Positions 1 to 8,021 of a DNA stretch of 34,145 bases are shown one piece after another. The position numbers and the translations under genes were made by a program. Below the pieces are notes generated by a model. It was given only the letters and a program-made list of their open reading frames with translations. It did not search any database and was not told the origin of the DNA. Source of the stretch: Candidatus Omnitrophota bacterium (lineage in GTDB: Bacteria; Omnitrophota; Gorgyraeia; JAGLLT01); assembly GCA_023140385.1 (NCBI GenBank), contig JAGLLT010000025.1, positions 1 through 34,145 on the forward strand, read 5' to 3'. Positions within the stretch are counted from its first letter, which is position 1; every line of letters begins with the position of its first letter.

Positions 1-396
1 ATTAAGGAGTTAGGCAGTCACTGCCTGGAGGATAAAAAGAAAGATTTTCTGAAGACGGTAAAGAAGGGCGATATTATCACAGCCGGCAGGAATTTCGGAT
101 GTGGTTCTTCGAGAGAGCACGCGCCTTTAGCCATAAAGGGCTGTGGGATTAGCTGTGTGGTGGCTGAGAGTTTTGCCAGGATTTTTTTCAGAAACAGCAT
201 TAATCTGGGCCTCCCGATATTAGAATGTGCCGAGGTTAAAAAGATTAAAGAAGGTGACGCGCTGGAGGTTGATTTGGATAAAGGCGTGATTAAGAATTTA
301 ACTAAAGATGAGACTTACAACACTCAGCCGTTTTCAGACTTTATAAAAAATCTGATTAATCAGGGCGGGTTGATGGCAACACTTAAAAAACCGTGA
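1..396 (+). CDS. leuD: 3-isopropylmalate dehydratase small subunit, C-terminal part (5' end outside window)
   Basis: Frame 1 is open from base 1: [49 protein letters not shown]...; the [14 protein letters not shown] signature is typical of LeuD; followed by leuB. Confidence 0.93.
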   Translation: MKELGSHCLEDKKKDFLKTVKKGDIITAGRNFGCGSSREHAPLAIKGCGISCVVAESFARIFFRNSINLGLPILECAEVKKIKEGDALEVDLDKGVIKNLTKDETYNTQPFSDFIKNLINQGGLMATLKKP

Positions 397-432
397 ATAA
401 GAGTTTGAAGCAAACCCTAAGCACGAAGCACT

Positions 433-554
433 AAATACTAAACAATATCAAATGTTCAAAATGGGAAGTTCAAAACATAAGATTTAATGTTTGGAATATT
501 TGAAAATTAGAATTTAGGATTTATTTAGGATTTAGATATTAGGATTTAGAATTT
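433..554. repeat. Short, ORF-less copy of a hairpin-forming AT-rich element (left arm 433-455, right arm 524-554)
   Basis: 433-455 AAATACTAAACAATATCAAATGT is identical to 1648-1670; 524-554 matches 2119-2149 at 29/31; TCAAATGTTC (448-457) is 9/10 complementary to GAATATTTGA (494-503). Confidence 0.7.
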
Positions 555-587
555 ATTTGGAGTTTGGGATTTAATTAAAAGGAGAGA

Positions 588-1703
588 ATGACGATGTATA
601 AGATAGCGGTTATACCTGGGGACGGAACGGGGCCGGAGGTGGTCAGGGAAGGGCTGAAGGTTCTTGAGGCCGTTAGCGGGATGAAGGGTTTCAAATACGA
701 ACTTGTCAATTATGATTTCGGCGGTGAAAGATATAAAAAAACAGGCGAGGTTTTGCCTGAATCCGCCATTGATGAACTTAGAAAAGTAGATACTATTTTC
801 CTGGGCGCCGTCGGCCATCCCGACGTCAAACCCGGTATTTTAGAGAAAGGTTTACTGTTAAAGTTAAGGTTTTCATTAGATCAGTACATTAACTTAAGGC
901 CGGTTAAATTATATCCGGGCGTCTTAACACCGCTAAAGGATAAGGGGCCTGAGGATATAGACTTTGTGGTAGTACGCGAAAACACGGAAGGCCTTTATGT
1001 GGGTGAGGGTGAGTTTACCGATAAAGATACCGATAAAGAAGTAGCTATTCAGATTTCAAGAAATTCTTATAAGGGTGTTGAGCGTTGTTTAAAGTATGCT
1101 TATGAGTATACTTTAAAGAGAAATAAAGAAAAGAAACTTACTCTTTGCGGCAAGACAAATGTTTTAACATACGCCTGGGACTTATGGGAGAGAACATTTA
1201 ATAAGCTCTCCGCTAATTATCCCGACGTCAAGACAGATTATGCTCATGTGGATGCTACCTGTATGTGGATGGTTAAAAACCCCGAGTGGTTTGATGTCAT
1301 CGTAACGGACAATATGTTCGGTGATATTATTACAGACCTGGGGGCAATGATACAGGGCGGTATGGGAATTGCCGCGGGCGGCAATATCAACCCTGAGGGT
1401 GTTTCGATGTTTGAGCCCATAGGCGGCTCAGCCCCGAAATATACAGGCAAAGACGTCATTAACCCACTGGCGGCTATTTGCGCCTGCGGTATGATGCTGG
1501 AAAATTTAGGCGAAACAGAAGCCGCCGCCATGATTGAAAAGTCGGTTATGAAAGCCACTACCATGATGGACAGCATGTCAGCCGGCCGAATGGGCTATTC
1601 AACTCAGGAAGTTGGAGACTTAGTAGTTAAACATCTGGATAAATCCAAAATACTAAACAATATCAAATGTCAGAAACACAAAACTCAAAAGTATACGATT
1701 TAG
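588..1703 (+). CDS. leuB: 3-isopropylmalate dehydrogenase (isocitrate/isopropylmalate dehydrogenase family)
   Basis: IAVIPGDGTGPEVV, VVRENTEGLYVG, VTDNMFGDIITDLGAMIQGGMG, FEPIGGSAPKYTGKDVINPLAAI motifs; follows leuD. C-terminal tail after ...VVKHLD is encoded by repeat sequence. Confidence 0.93.
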   Translation: MTMYKIAVIPGDGTGPEVVREGLKVLEAVSGMKGFKYELVNYDFGGERYKKTGEVLPESAIDELRKVDTIFLGAVGHPDVKPGILEKGLLLKLRFSLDQYINLRPVKLYPGVLTPLKDKGPEDIDFVVVRENTEGLYVGEGEFTDKDTDKEVAIQISRNSYKGVERCLKYAYEYTLKRNKEKKLTLCGKTNVLTYAWDLWERTFNKLSANYPDVKTDYAHVDATCMWMVKNPEWFDVIVTDNMFGDIITDLGAMIQGGMGIAAGGNINPEGVSMFEPIGGSAPKYTGKDVINPLAAICACGMMLENLGETEAAAMIEKSVMKATTMMDSMSAGRMGYSTQEVGDLVVKHLDKSKILNNIKCQKHKTQKYTI

Positions 1704-2149
1704 AAGATAGAACATTAAAATTCGCGAGACAAATTAGGGAATTTGTTAAAAAGTTACCTAAAAATATAGCTAACATTGAAGACATAAAACAATTAGTGAG
1801 ATCTTCGGGTTCTGTAGGAGCAAATTATATTGAAGCCAATGAATCTCTGAGTAAAAAAGATTTTGCCATGAGAATAAAAATATCCCGCAAGGAGGTCAAG
1901 GAAAGTCGATATTGGCTGAGGCTTGTGGAGACCATGTCTAATTCTTTAGAAGAAGTAAGAAATGAATTAATTAGAGAAGCAACAGAGCTTATGAAGATAT
2001 TTGGTTCAATAGTAGAAAAATCAAAGTAAGTTTTGATGCTATAATTTAGAATTTTGCTTTTTTTTGAATTTTGCATTTGCTTTTGTTTAGAGCCTTTGAA
2101 TTTAGTATTTGAGATTTGTTTAGGGTTTAGATATTAGGATTTAGGATTT
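1648..2149. mobile_element. Four-helix-bundle (IVP-like) ORF flanked by complementary AT-rich arms; candidate non-autonomous or unclassified element
   Basis: Left arm 1648-1670 identical to 433-455; right arm 2119-2149 matches 524-554; AAATACTAAA (1648-1657) is exactly complementary to TTTAGTATTT (2101-2110). Confidence 0.5.
1667..2029 (+). CDS. Four helix bundle protein (23S rRNA intervening-sequence protein / S23 family)
   Basis: YDLEDRTLKFARQIREFVKKLPKN...QLVRSSGSVGANYIEANESLSKKDFAMRIKISRKEVKESRYWLRLV is the characteristic IVP/four-helix-bundle pattern. Confidence 0.9.
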   Translation: MSETQNSKVYDLEDRTLKFARQIREFVKKLPKNIANIEDIKQLVRSSGSVGANYIEANESLSKKDFAMRIKISRKEVKESRYWLRLVETMSNSLEEVRNELIREATELMKIFGSIVEKSK

Positions 2150-2205
2150 GTTCTTAGTTAGTAATTTATAACTAGGTTTTAAGAATGTAAAGAGAGGTAT
2201 TACAA

Positions 2206-3216
2206 GTGAAGCAGTATAATATAGCCGTTGTTGGTGTTGGCGCGGTTGGTAAAGAGATACTTAAAACCTTAAAGACGAGAAACTTTCCGGTCGCGTCTAT
2301 TAAAGTGCTTGCCAGAAGCGCGCGTGAAATTGACGTAGACGGGCAGTCTTATATGGTAGAGGAAATAAGCCCTGAGTCTTTTAAGGGAATTGATATAGCC
2401 TTGTTTGCCGGTACCGAGGGTGAAAAGGGAGCTTCTGTTACTTACGCGCCTTCAGCTGTAAAAGAAGGAGCGGTGGTTATTGATAACGGGGCTGACTTTC
2501 GTTTGAAGGATGATGTTCCTTTAGTTGTGCCTGAAGTAAACGCGGCTGATGTAAAAAACAATAAAGGCATCATCTCCAATCCCAACTGTTCCACCATCCA
2601 GATGGTTTTAGCCCTTCATCCAATTTATAAGTTATCAAGAATAAAGAGAGTCATAGCTAATACTTATCAGGCGGCTTCAGGGGCAGGCCAGAGTGCTTCT
2701 GATGAGCTGTATAATCAAACCGCTGAATTCTTAGACGGTAAAGATTTAACCATTAAGGCCTTTAGTAAAAGAATTGCCTTTAATGTGATTCCCCAGATAG
2801 GAAGTTTTGGCGAACTGGACTATACTACTGAAGAGTGGAAGATGGTATATGAAACCCATAAGATTCTTCACGATGATAATATCAAAATATCAGCCACCAC
2901 TGTCAGAGTGCCGGTTAAAACCGGGCACAGTGAGTCTATATATATAGAGACTGAAAAACCGCTTTTAGTCGATGAAGTGAGGACAGCCTTAAACGCGCAA
3001 AGCGGTATCAAAGTGGTTGATGATATAAACAGCCTCCAATATCCTATGCCTTATGAGTCAGAAGGCACTGATGACGTCTTTGTAGGCCGCATTCGTAAGG
3101 ATCCTTATGTACCTGAAGGCCTATGGCTTTGGGTAACGGCTGATAACTTAAGAAAAGGCGCCGCCCTAAATGCCGTTCAGATTGCGGAAGCATTAATTAA
3201 TGATGGTCAATTTTAA
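2206..3216 (+). CDS. asd: Aspartate-semialdehyde dehydrogenase
   Basis: N-terminal Rossmann VGVGAVGKEILKTL, SNPNCSTIQMVLAL active-site Cys, RVPVKTGHSESIYIE, FVGRIRKD. Confidence 0.94.
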   Translation: MKQYNIAVVGVGAVGKEILKTLKTRNFPVASIKVLARSAREIDVDGQSYMVEEISPESFKGIDIALFAGTEGEKGASVTYAPSAVKEGAVVIDNGADFRLKDDVPLVVPEVNAADVKNNKGIISNPNCSTIQMVLALHPIYKLSRIKRVIANTYQAASGAGQSASDELYNQTAEFLDGKDLTIKAFSKRIAFNVIPQIGSFGELDYTTEEWKMVYETHKILHDDNIKISATTVRVPVKTGHSESIYIETEKPLLVDEVRTALNAQSGIKVVDDINSLQYPMPYESEGTDDVFVGRIRKDPYVPEGLWLWVTADNLRKGAALNAVQIAEALINDGQF

Positions 3217-3934
3217 GCTTACTATAGAATATGACGGTACAAATTACAGCGGCTGGCAAATACAACCCCACCAAAGAACCATCCAGCAGGAAATAGAAAA
3301 ACAACTAAGTAAGATACTCAATCATAAAATAAAGATTACAGGCTCCGGCAGAACAGATGCCGGAGTTCATGCTTTAGCCCAAGTTGCAAACTTCAAAACC
3401 ACATCAACAATAAAACCCGCCAACCTAAAAAAAGCCCTAAATTCACTCATAAATAAAGACATCAAGATAAAGAGCATTACGAAGGTGTCAGATGATTTCC
3501 ATGCCAGATTTTCCGCCAAAAGAAAAACCTACAGATACCAGATAGCCCTAAAAGAACCCAGCGTCTTTGAAAGGTTCTATTACAACTACATCCCATACAA
3601 ACTAAACCTATCCCTAATGAAAAAAGAAGCCAAAGATTTATTAGGCACCCACGACTTCAAATCATTCCAAGGCTCAGCCCGCCTAGCCAAAAACACCAAA
3701 AGAACCATAACCAAAGCCTCACTCATAAAAAAAGAAGATAAGCTCTACTTTACAATTGAAGGAAGCGGTTTTCTATATAATATGGTAAGAAACATAGCCG
3801 GCACCCTAATTGAAATAGGAAGGGGCAAATTCCCTCAAGGCAGTATAAAAAAAATAATAAAAACCAAAGACAGAAGAAAAGCAGGACCTACAGCTAAAGC
3901 TTGTGGGTTGTTTTTGGTTAGGGTGGGGTATTGA
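3200..3934 (+). CDS. truA: tRNA pseudouridine(38-40) synthase TruA
   Basis: KLTIEYDGTNYSGWQIQPHQRTIQQEIE, GSGRTDAGVHALAQVANF, FLYNMVRNIAGTLIEIGRGK; overlaps asd 3' end. Confidence 0.95.
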   Translation: MMVNFKLTIEYDGTNYSGWQIQPHQRTIQQEIEKQLSKILNHKIKITGSGRTDAGVHALAQVANFKTTSTIKPANLKKALNSLINKDIKIKSITKVSDDFHARFSAKRKTYRYQIALKEPSVFERFYYNYIPYKLNLSLMKKEAKDLLGTHDFKSFQGSARLAKNTKRTITKASLIKKEDKLYFTIEGSGFLYNMVRNIAGTLIEIGRGKFPQGSIKKIIKTKDRRKAGPTAKACGLFLVRVGY

Positions 3935-4058
3935 TTTGGGTTGAATTGTATGTGCATGGGGTGTAAGATGGGTGTGTATGGTATTGGATTGCTTTAAAGG
4001 GAGAGTTTGAGTGTTAATTGTTAGGTCATAGAGAAGGTCGTGAGAAAGGAGCAATGAC

Positions 4059-5561
4059 ATGCCTATCAAGATTGCCATAAGTCCAATCTCGGATACTCAA
4101 AAGAATTACTTGCTGATCGCTCAGTCTCGGCCCACCTCATCGCGGGCTATTGAGGCGTTGCTTAACGTTTGTTGTGACGAGGATATAACATCTGGACGGG
4201 AAGCCGTTCACCCAGAATGGGCTAAGATTTTTACAGTGAACATTCGGCAACTCAAAAAACAGCTTAAAGCTTCGCAGTTAGTGCAACTTGAGCAGATTTT
4301 CGGTCAAGCAGCTTTCTATGATCCTGCTGTGCTCAAGATTAATCTCTCTGCGTCACGTCTCGTCTTTCTTTTGGGTGCGGGTGCATCGAAACCACGACCT
4401 TCAGGTATTCCAACAGTTTCAGAACTATTAGTAGACCTGCTTCAGCGCGCACGCAAACTGAACCGCCAAGATCTCGATCGGCTTGCTGATTTCTGCGAAG
4501 AAGCAAACATTACCAACATTGAAGATCTTCTCACGGCAGCACAGTTATCGGAATTCTGTAGCCGGAACCCAACAGTTCTTCGCCTCATTGAGTTTCTCAT
4601 CTATCGCAAAGGGCGTGATGACTCCGAGACCCAGCCTTATCCCACCATGTCACATTCTCGAGGATTCCGTTTGCCAATCGGGGATCTGTCGGCGGTAGCG
4701 TTTCTACAAGACACCCTTCAGGTACTCTTTGGTCTCTTGTCCAGCCGAATGCTCCCGGCAAAGCCCAATGCAGCACATAAGGCAATCGCCAAATATGCGC
4801 ATGCCAACAAATCAACATCAATTGTGACTACCAACTATGACTGCTGTATGGATCTTGCGCTGGGGACCGAAGGAAGGGATTTCTCTTACCTGGTCGATTT
4901 CATGAATAAACAATCCTCTGAAAATCGAGCACAAGCAAAGAGCTCATTGATCAAGCTCCACGGTAGTTTGAATTGGTTTTACTGCGATACATGCCAGCAG
5001 GTCCATCAGATCGATATCAAGAAGACGATTAAGGAGTATCTTACAGACCAAGGATGCTATTCCGTTATTGCTGTATGCAGAGAGTGTGGCGGGCAACGTC
5101 GTGGATTAATTGTTCCACCTTTAGCCATGAAGTTTGATATGGCGCCGCCCCTGACACCGTTGATTGGGAGGACGCAGGAATCGTTCAATGCAGCAGACAT
5201 CATTATAGCTGTAGGTTTCTCCTTCGCCGACGCTGACTTATACATCTCGCGTATGCTTACTAAAGCACTACAATCCTCCAAGGAAACGCAACTGGTCGTG
5301 TTTGACCCGGATTACACTGTTGTGGAAAAACTGAGGCGACAGATGTCTTTACACGTCTCCGGCTTTAACCCAGGCAGGATTCTTAGGGTTGGAGGAGATT
5401 GTTCAGAAATGCTTCCGGCATTTCTGGCGAGACGGCTAAAGTTCATAAAGACTAAGCCGATGGTTGAATTCAAGGACAAAGCGATCAGGGTGCCAACGAA
5501 AGAGAGACAAATCCAGCACCGAACAAAAGCATCCAGGCGACGTCCTAAAGGTCGCAGCTGA
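4059..5561 (+). CDS. SIR2-like domain protein with internal Cys4 zinc module
   Basis: LVFLLGAGASKP, SIVTTNYDCCMDLAL, LIKLHGSLNW, CDTC...CREC, IIIAVGFSFADADLYI are SIR2-like signatures; composition and codon usage differ from neighbours. Confidence 0.85.
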   Translation: MPIKIAISPISDTQKNYLLIAQSRPTSSRAIEALLNVCCDEDITSGREAVHPEWAKIFTVNIRQLKKQLKASQLVQLEQIFGQAAFYDPAVLKINLSASRLVFLLGAGASKPRPSGIPTVSELLVDLLQRARKLNRQDLDRLADFCEEANITNIEDLLTAAQLSEFCSRNPTVLRLIEFLIYRKGRDDSETQPYPTMSHSRGFRLPIGDLSAVAFLQDTLQVLFGLLSSRMLPAKPNAAHKAIAKYAHANKSTSIVTTNYDCCMDLALGTEGRDFSYLVDFMNKQSSENRAQAKSSLIKLHGSLNWFYCDTCQQVHQIDIKKTIKEYLTDQGCYSVIAVCRECGGQRRGLIVPPLAMKFDMAPPLTPLIGRTQESFNAADIIIAVGFSFADADLYISRMLTKALQSSKETQLVVFDPDYTVVEKLRRQMSLHVSGFNPGRILRVGGDCSEMLPAFLARRLKFIKTKPMVEFKDKAIRVPTKERQIQHRTKASRRRPKGRS

Positions 5562-5608
5562 TACTTACCGTTAGAAGGAGAAAAATATTCGAAATATTTT
5601 TTTACATT

Positions 5609-5791
5609 TTGTTTTATCCGTTATTGCTTGTTATTTGGAAAATTCCCAAAAGACTATTTTTAAAAAAAAGCTGGATTACGATGTTTGCCTTCGGGGGAGT
5701 TATATTAAATTTTATAAAATCATTCAAATTTAACTTTATATCCATAGCATTTTTAGCCATAAGTTCTATATTGATTTGTCGTCAACAATGA
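5609..5791 (+). CDS. Hypothetical small membrane protein
   Basis: 60 aa ORF with hydrophobic segments; no recognised family. Confidence 0.35.
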   Translation: MFYPLLLVIWKIPKRLFLKKSWITMFAFGGVILNFIKSFKFNFISIAFLAISSILICRQQ

Positions 5792-5859
5792 CGGCAATAT
5801 CAGAGCAAAGCGGTTAATTTACTGCCTTTTGCGGCTGTTGTTAGAAGGAGAAAATAACT

Positions 5860-6630
5860 ATGACATTAATTTTAACAGAACTTAGCGGAAGAGGAATTAC
5901 AATGGCTGCTGATTCAGCTATTACGCTTAGAAATAGACAAACAGGCCTGTTTTATATTTCTCATGAAAGAGCAAAAAAATTACAAGAAATTCCATATCTT
6001 AATGCTGGAATTTCATGTTGGGGGATGGGCCAAATCGATACTAAATCAACCGATAAGTGGTTATCTGACTTTATTCAGTCCAATTCAGGCATTGAAACCT
6101 TATCTGAATTTGCAGAGAAATTAGTAAGTAAGCTTAATGATCTCATTCCAAATAATGACAATGGAGAACCACGGTTAGGCTTTCACCTATCTGGTTTTGA
6201 AAAAAATAATGACCAAGAACCAATACCATCTTTCTATCATATACATGATGGGCCCAGTGAGGTACTGAGAGACAGAGAAATCGATATCAATTCTAATCAA
6301 TTTAATGCGAATCATGATATGCCACCATTAATATTCAAAAGAGACATTTTATCTCAAAGGAAAGCTTATATAACACGAAATGGAGATTATACATTATATG
6401 CTCAGTTATTTAATGGAATTGAAACCTTCTTAAGAAGCATAGCTAATGATGGAATCATAATTCCGCATTCTATTGATTTAGAAGATCGGGCGGAGTACCT
6501 AGTATTTCAAATACGAACGATGGCTGAACTATACCGACTGAGTAATCTTGTTCCTGGTATTGGTGGGGCTATTGACTATTTAACTATTGATTCTAATGGG
6601 ATCCATAGTTCAGGGACGAGATATCAATAG
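5860..6630 (+). CDS. Proteasome beta-subunit-like Ntn-hydrolase
   Basis: MTLILTELSGRGITMAADSAIT...RAKKLQEIPYLNAGISCWGMGQID: Thr directly after Met, Asp at +17 in the AADS motif, KK-L-x-I segment as in proteasome-fold peptidases; SD TTAGAAGGAGAAAA. Confidence 0.6.
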   Translation: MTLILTELSGRGITMAADSAITLRNRQTGLFYISHERAKKLQEIPYLNAGISCWGMGQIDTKSTDKWLSDFIQSNSGIETLSEFAEKLVSKLNDLIPNNDNGEPRLGFHLSGFEKNNDQEPIPSFYHIHDGPSEVLRDREIDINSNQFNANHDMPPLIFKRDILSQRKAYITRNGDYTLYAQLFNGIETFLRSIANDGIIIPHSIDLEDRAEYLVFQIRTMAELYRLSNLVPGIGGAIDYLTIDSNGIHSSGTRYQ

Positions 6631-6859
6631 AACTTATAATAATTTGCTTCACGCTGACTATTGCTTGCATTCTTTCAGATGTGGTTTGTGCTAGATAAGC
6701 TTATATGTTAGAGTGATAATAAAAATGAAGCAATATAATACTGTTAAAATGACAAATGCAAGAGTTCTATATTGTAAACTAAGAAATTTTATTTCGCAAT
6801 AATGTTATTTTAAATAATACTTAATGTTCATTATGCATTAAAAGGGGATAGGTGGATTG

Positions 6860-7867
6860 GTGCAATTGAAAGCACAACAACAAAGAAAAAAATTTTTAGA
6901 AATTTACAACTTGGAATTTCCTCCATATATTAAGAAGCTAACCATTGGCGATTATAAATTTAAAAGAATAGGGAACTACAAAGAAGCTTCTGATAATATG
7001 ATGTGGCTCTTAACTTCATATGGAAGCGAATTTGATAGACAAACGAAAACAGGTTCACATCAAGTTACTGCAATTGTTGAAGTTCCGCAAACAGAAAAAA
7101 AATGCGAGTTGCCTTGGGGTGATAAAAAGTCAACACAGCTATACGATGTTTTATTTTTATTAACAATTTTTACTGGAAGGAATGTTTTTGAAAAGAATTG
7201 GGATGATGAGAATGATATTGCTATCATCCAAGATTACAGAATGCATCAGTATGGTGGCCAGTTAATTACGTCGTTGAATGGTGAATGGGTTTTTATGAAT
7301 ATAGATACTGGTGAATTTAGATCAGAAGAAGAAATAAAAGGCATGGACAACGTGGAGCAAATGGATTGGAATAAAGTCGATATTGGATTTGAGAAAAATT
7401 TAAATCAAGTTTTAAATAAAATCTCTAGTAAAAGTTGGCAAGACGAGTACGAAGGCGGCTATTTTTTATTATTGTTTAAATCGGCAATGCAAAGACAGAT
7501 TATTGGAACATCTTTTATTTTATGCTGGACAGTTTGGGAGCATATTTTCGCCATTAAAAATCGTAATTGGTTAGATGATAAAACTATTGAACAGATGAGT
7601 AGTGATAAAAAAATCAGTTATATATTAAACAAATATTTTTTAAAGGATATTGATGATGGTGCTAGAAAAAATATACAGAGAATTAATAAAACGAGAAACA
7701 GGTTAGTTCATTTTGGTAAGAAAACAGATAATGTTGATTTTGCAGAAATGAACATGTTTATTCGATTAACTGAGCAATTAATAGCTACTATTTTAGGTTT
7801 GCGGCCGTCAAATCTTTTTAATTCATTTGATGAGTTAGATAATTTTTTAAAAAAAAGTAAACATTAG
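6860..7867 (+). CDS. HEPN-like domain protein (putative RNase, C-terminal Rx4H motif); GTG or TTG start
   Basis: ORF open from TTG 6857/GTG 6860; RINKTRNRLVHFGKK motif near the C-terminus (R-N-x3-H, 7694-7711) typical of HEPN/Apea-like domains. Confidence 0.55.
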   Translation: MQLKAQQQRKKFLEIYNLEFPPYIKKLTIGDYKFKRIGNYKEASDNMMWLLTSYGSEFDRQTKTGSHQVTAIVEVPQTEKKCELPWGDKKSTQLYDVLFLLTIFTGRNVFEKNWDDENDIAIIQDYRMHQYGGQLITSLNGEWVFMNIDTGEFRSEEEIKGMDNVEQMDWNKVDIGFEKNLNQVLNKISSKSWQDEYEGGYFLLLFKSAMQRQIIGTSFILCWTVWEHIFAIKNRNWLDDKTIEQMSSDKKISYILNKYFLKDIDDGARKNIQRINKTRNRLVHFGKKTDNVDFAEMNMFIRLTEQLIATILGLRPSNLFNSFDELDNFLKKSKH

Positions 7868-7894
7868 GAGGGTAAATGTTTAGTAAGCAATACG

Positions 7895-7915
7895 AAAAGG
7901 GGACAGATACCTTTT
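7895..7915. repeat. REP-like GGGGACAG palindromic motif
   Basis: AAAAGGGGACAGATACCTTTT, imperfect palindrome; similar motifs in other spacers of the window. Confidence 0.4.
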
Positions 7916-7945
7916 AATAATATCTTAGGTGTAATAAAGTATATA

Positions 7946-7988
7946 ATATTAAAATTCCTTAAAAAATGAAGTTCGCATATTAACTGTT
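7946..7988 (+). repeat. Spacer repeat family A, copy 1
   Basis: ATATTAAAATTCCTTAAAAAATGAAGTTCGCATATTAACTGTT, 36/43 identical to 9999-10041. Confidence 0.65.
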
Positions 7989-8021
7989 AGATGAAAGAGT
8001 ATAAATAAAAGGAGGTAAATC

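Noticed and set aside
400-585. CRISPR-like repetition of ATTTAG/GGATTT words
   Set aside because: Repeat units are irregular and short with no constant spacers; better explained as arms of the hairpin element.
546-818. 90-aa minus-strand ORF at the leuB start
   Set aside because: Antisense to leuB and the repeat; no family resemblance.
2155-2159. GTTAG upstream of asd as another cassette boundary
   Set aside because: Context is the AT-rich right arm of the IVP element and a core gene; GTTAG alone is too frequent in AT-rich DNA.
3806-4078. 90-aa minus-strand ORF spanning the truA end
   Set aside because: Translation is a by-product of the skewed composition (His/Thr/Pro-rich); antisense to the truA 3' end, no motifs.
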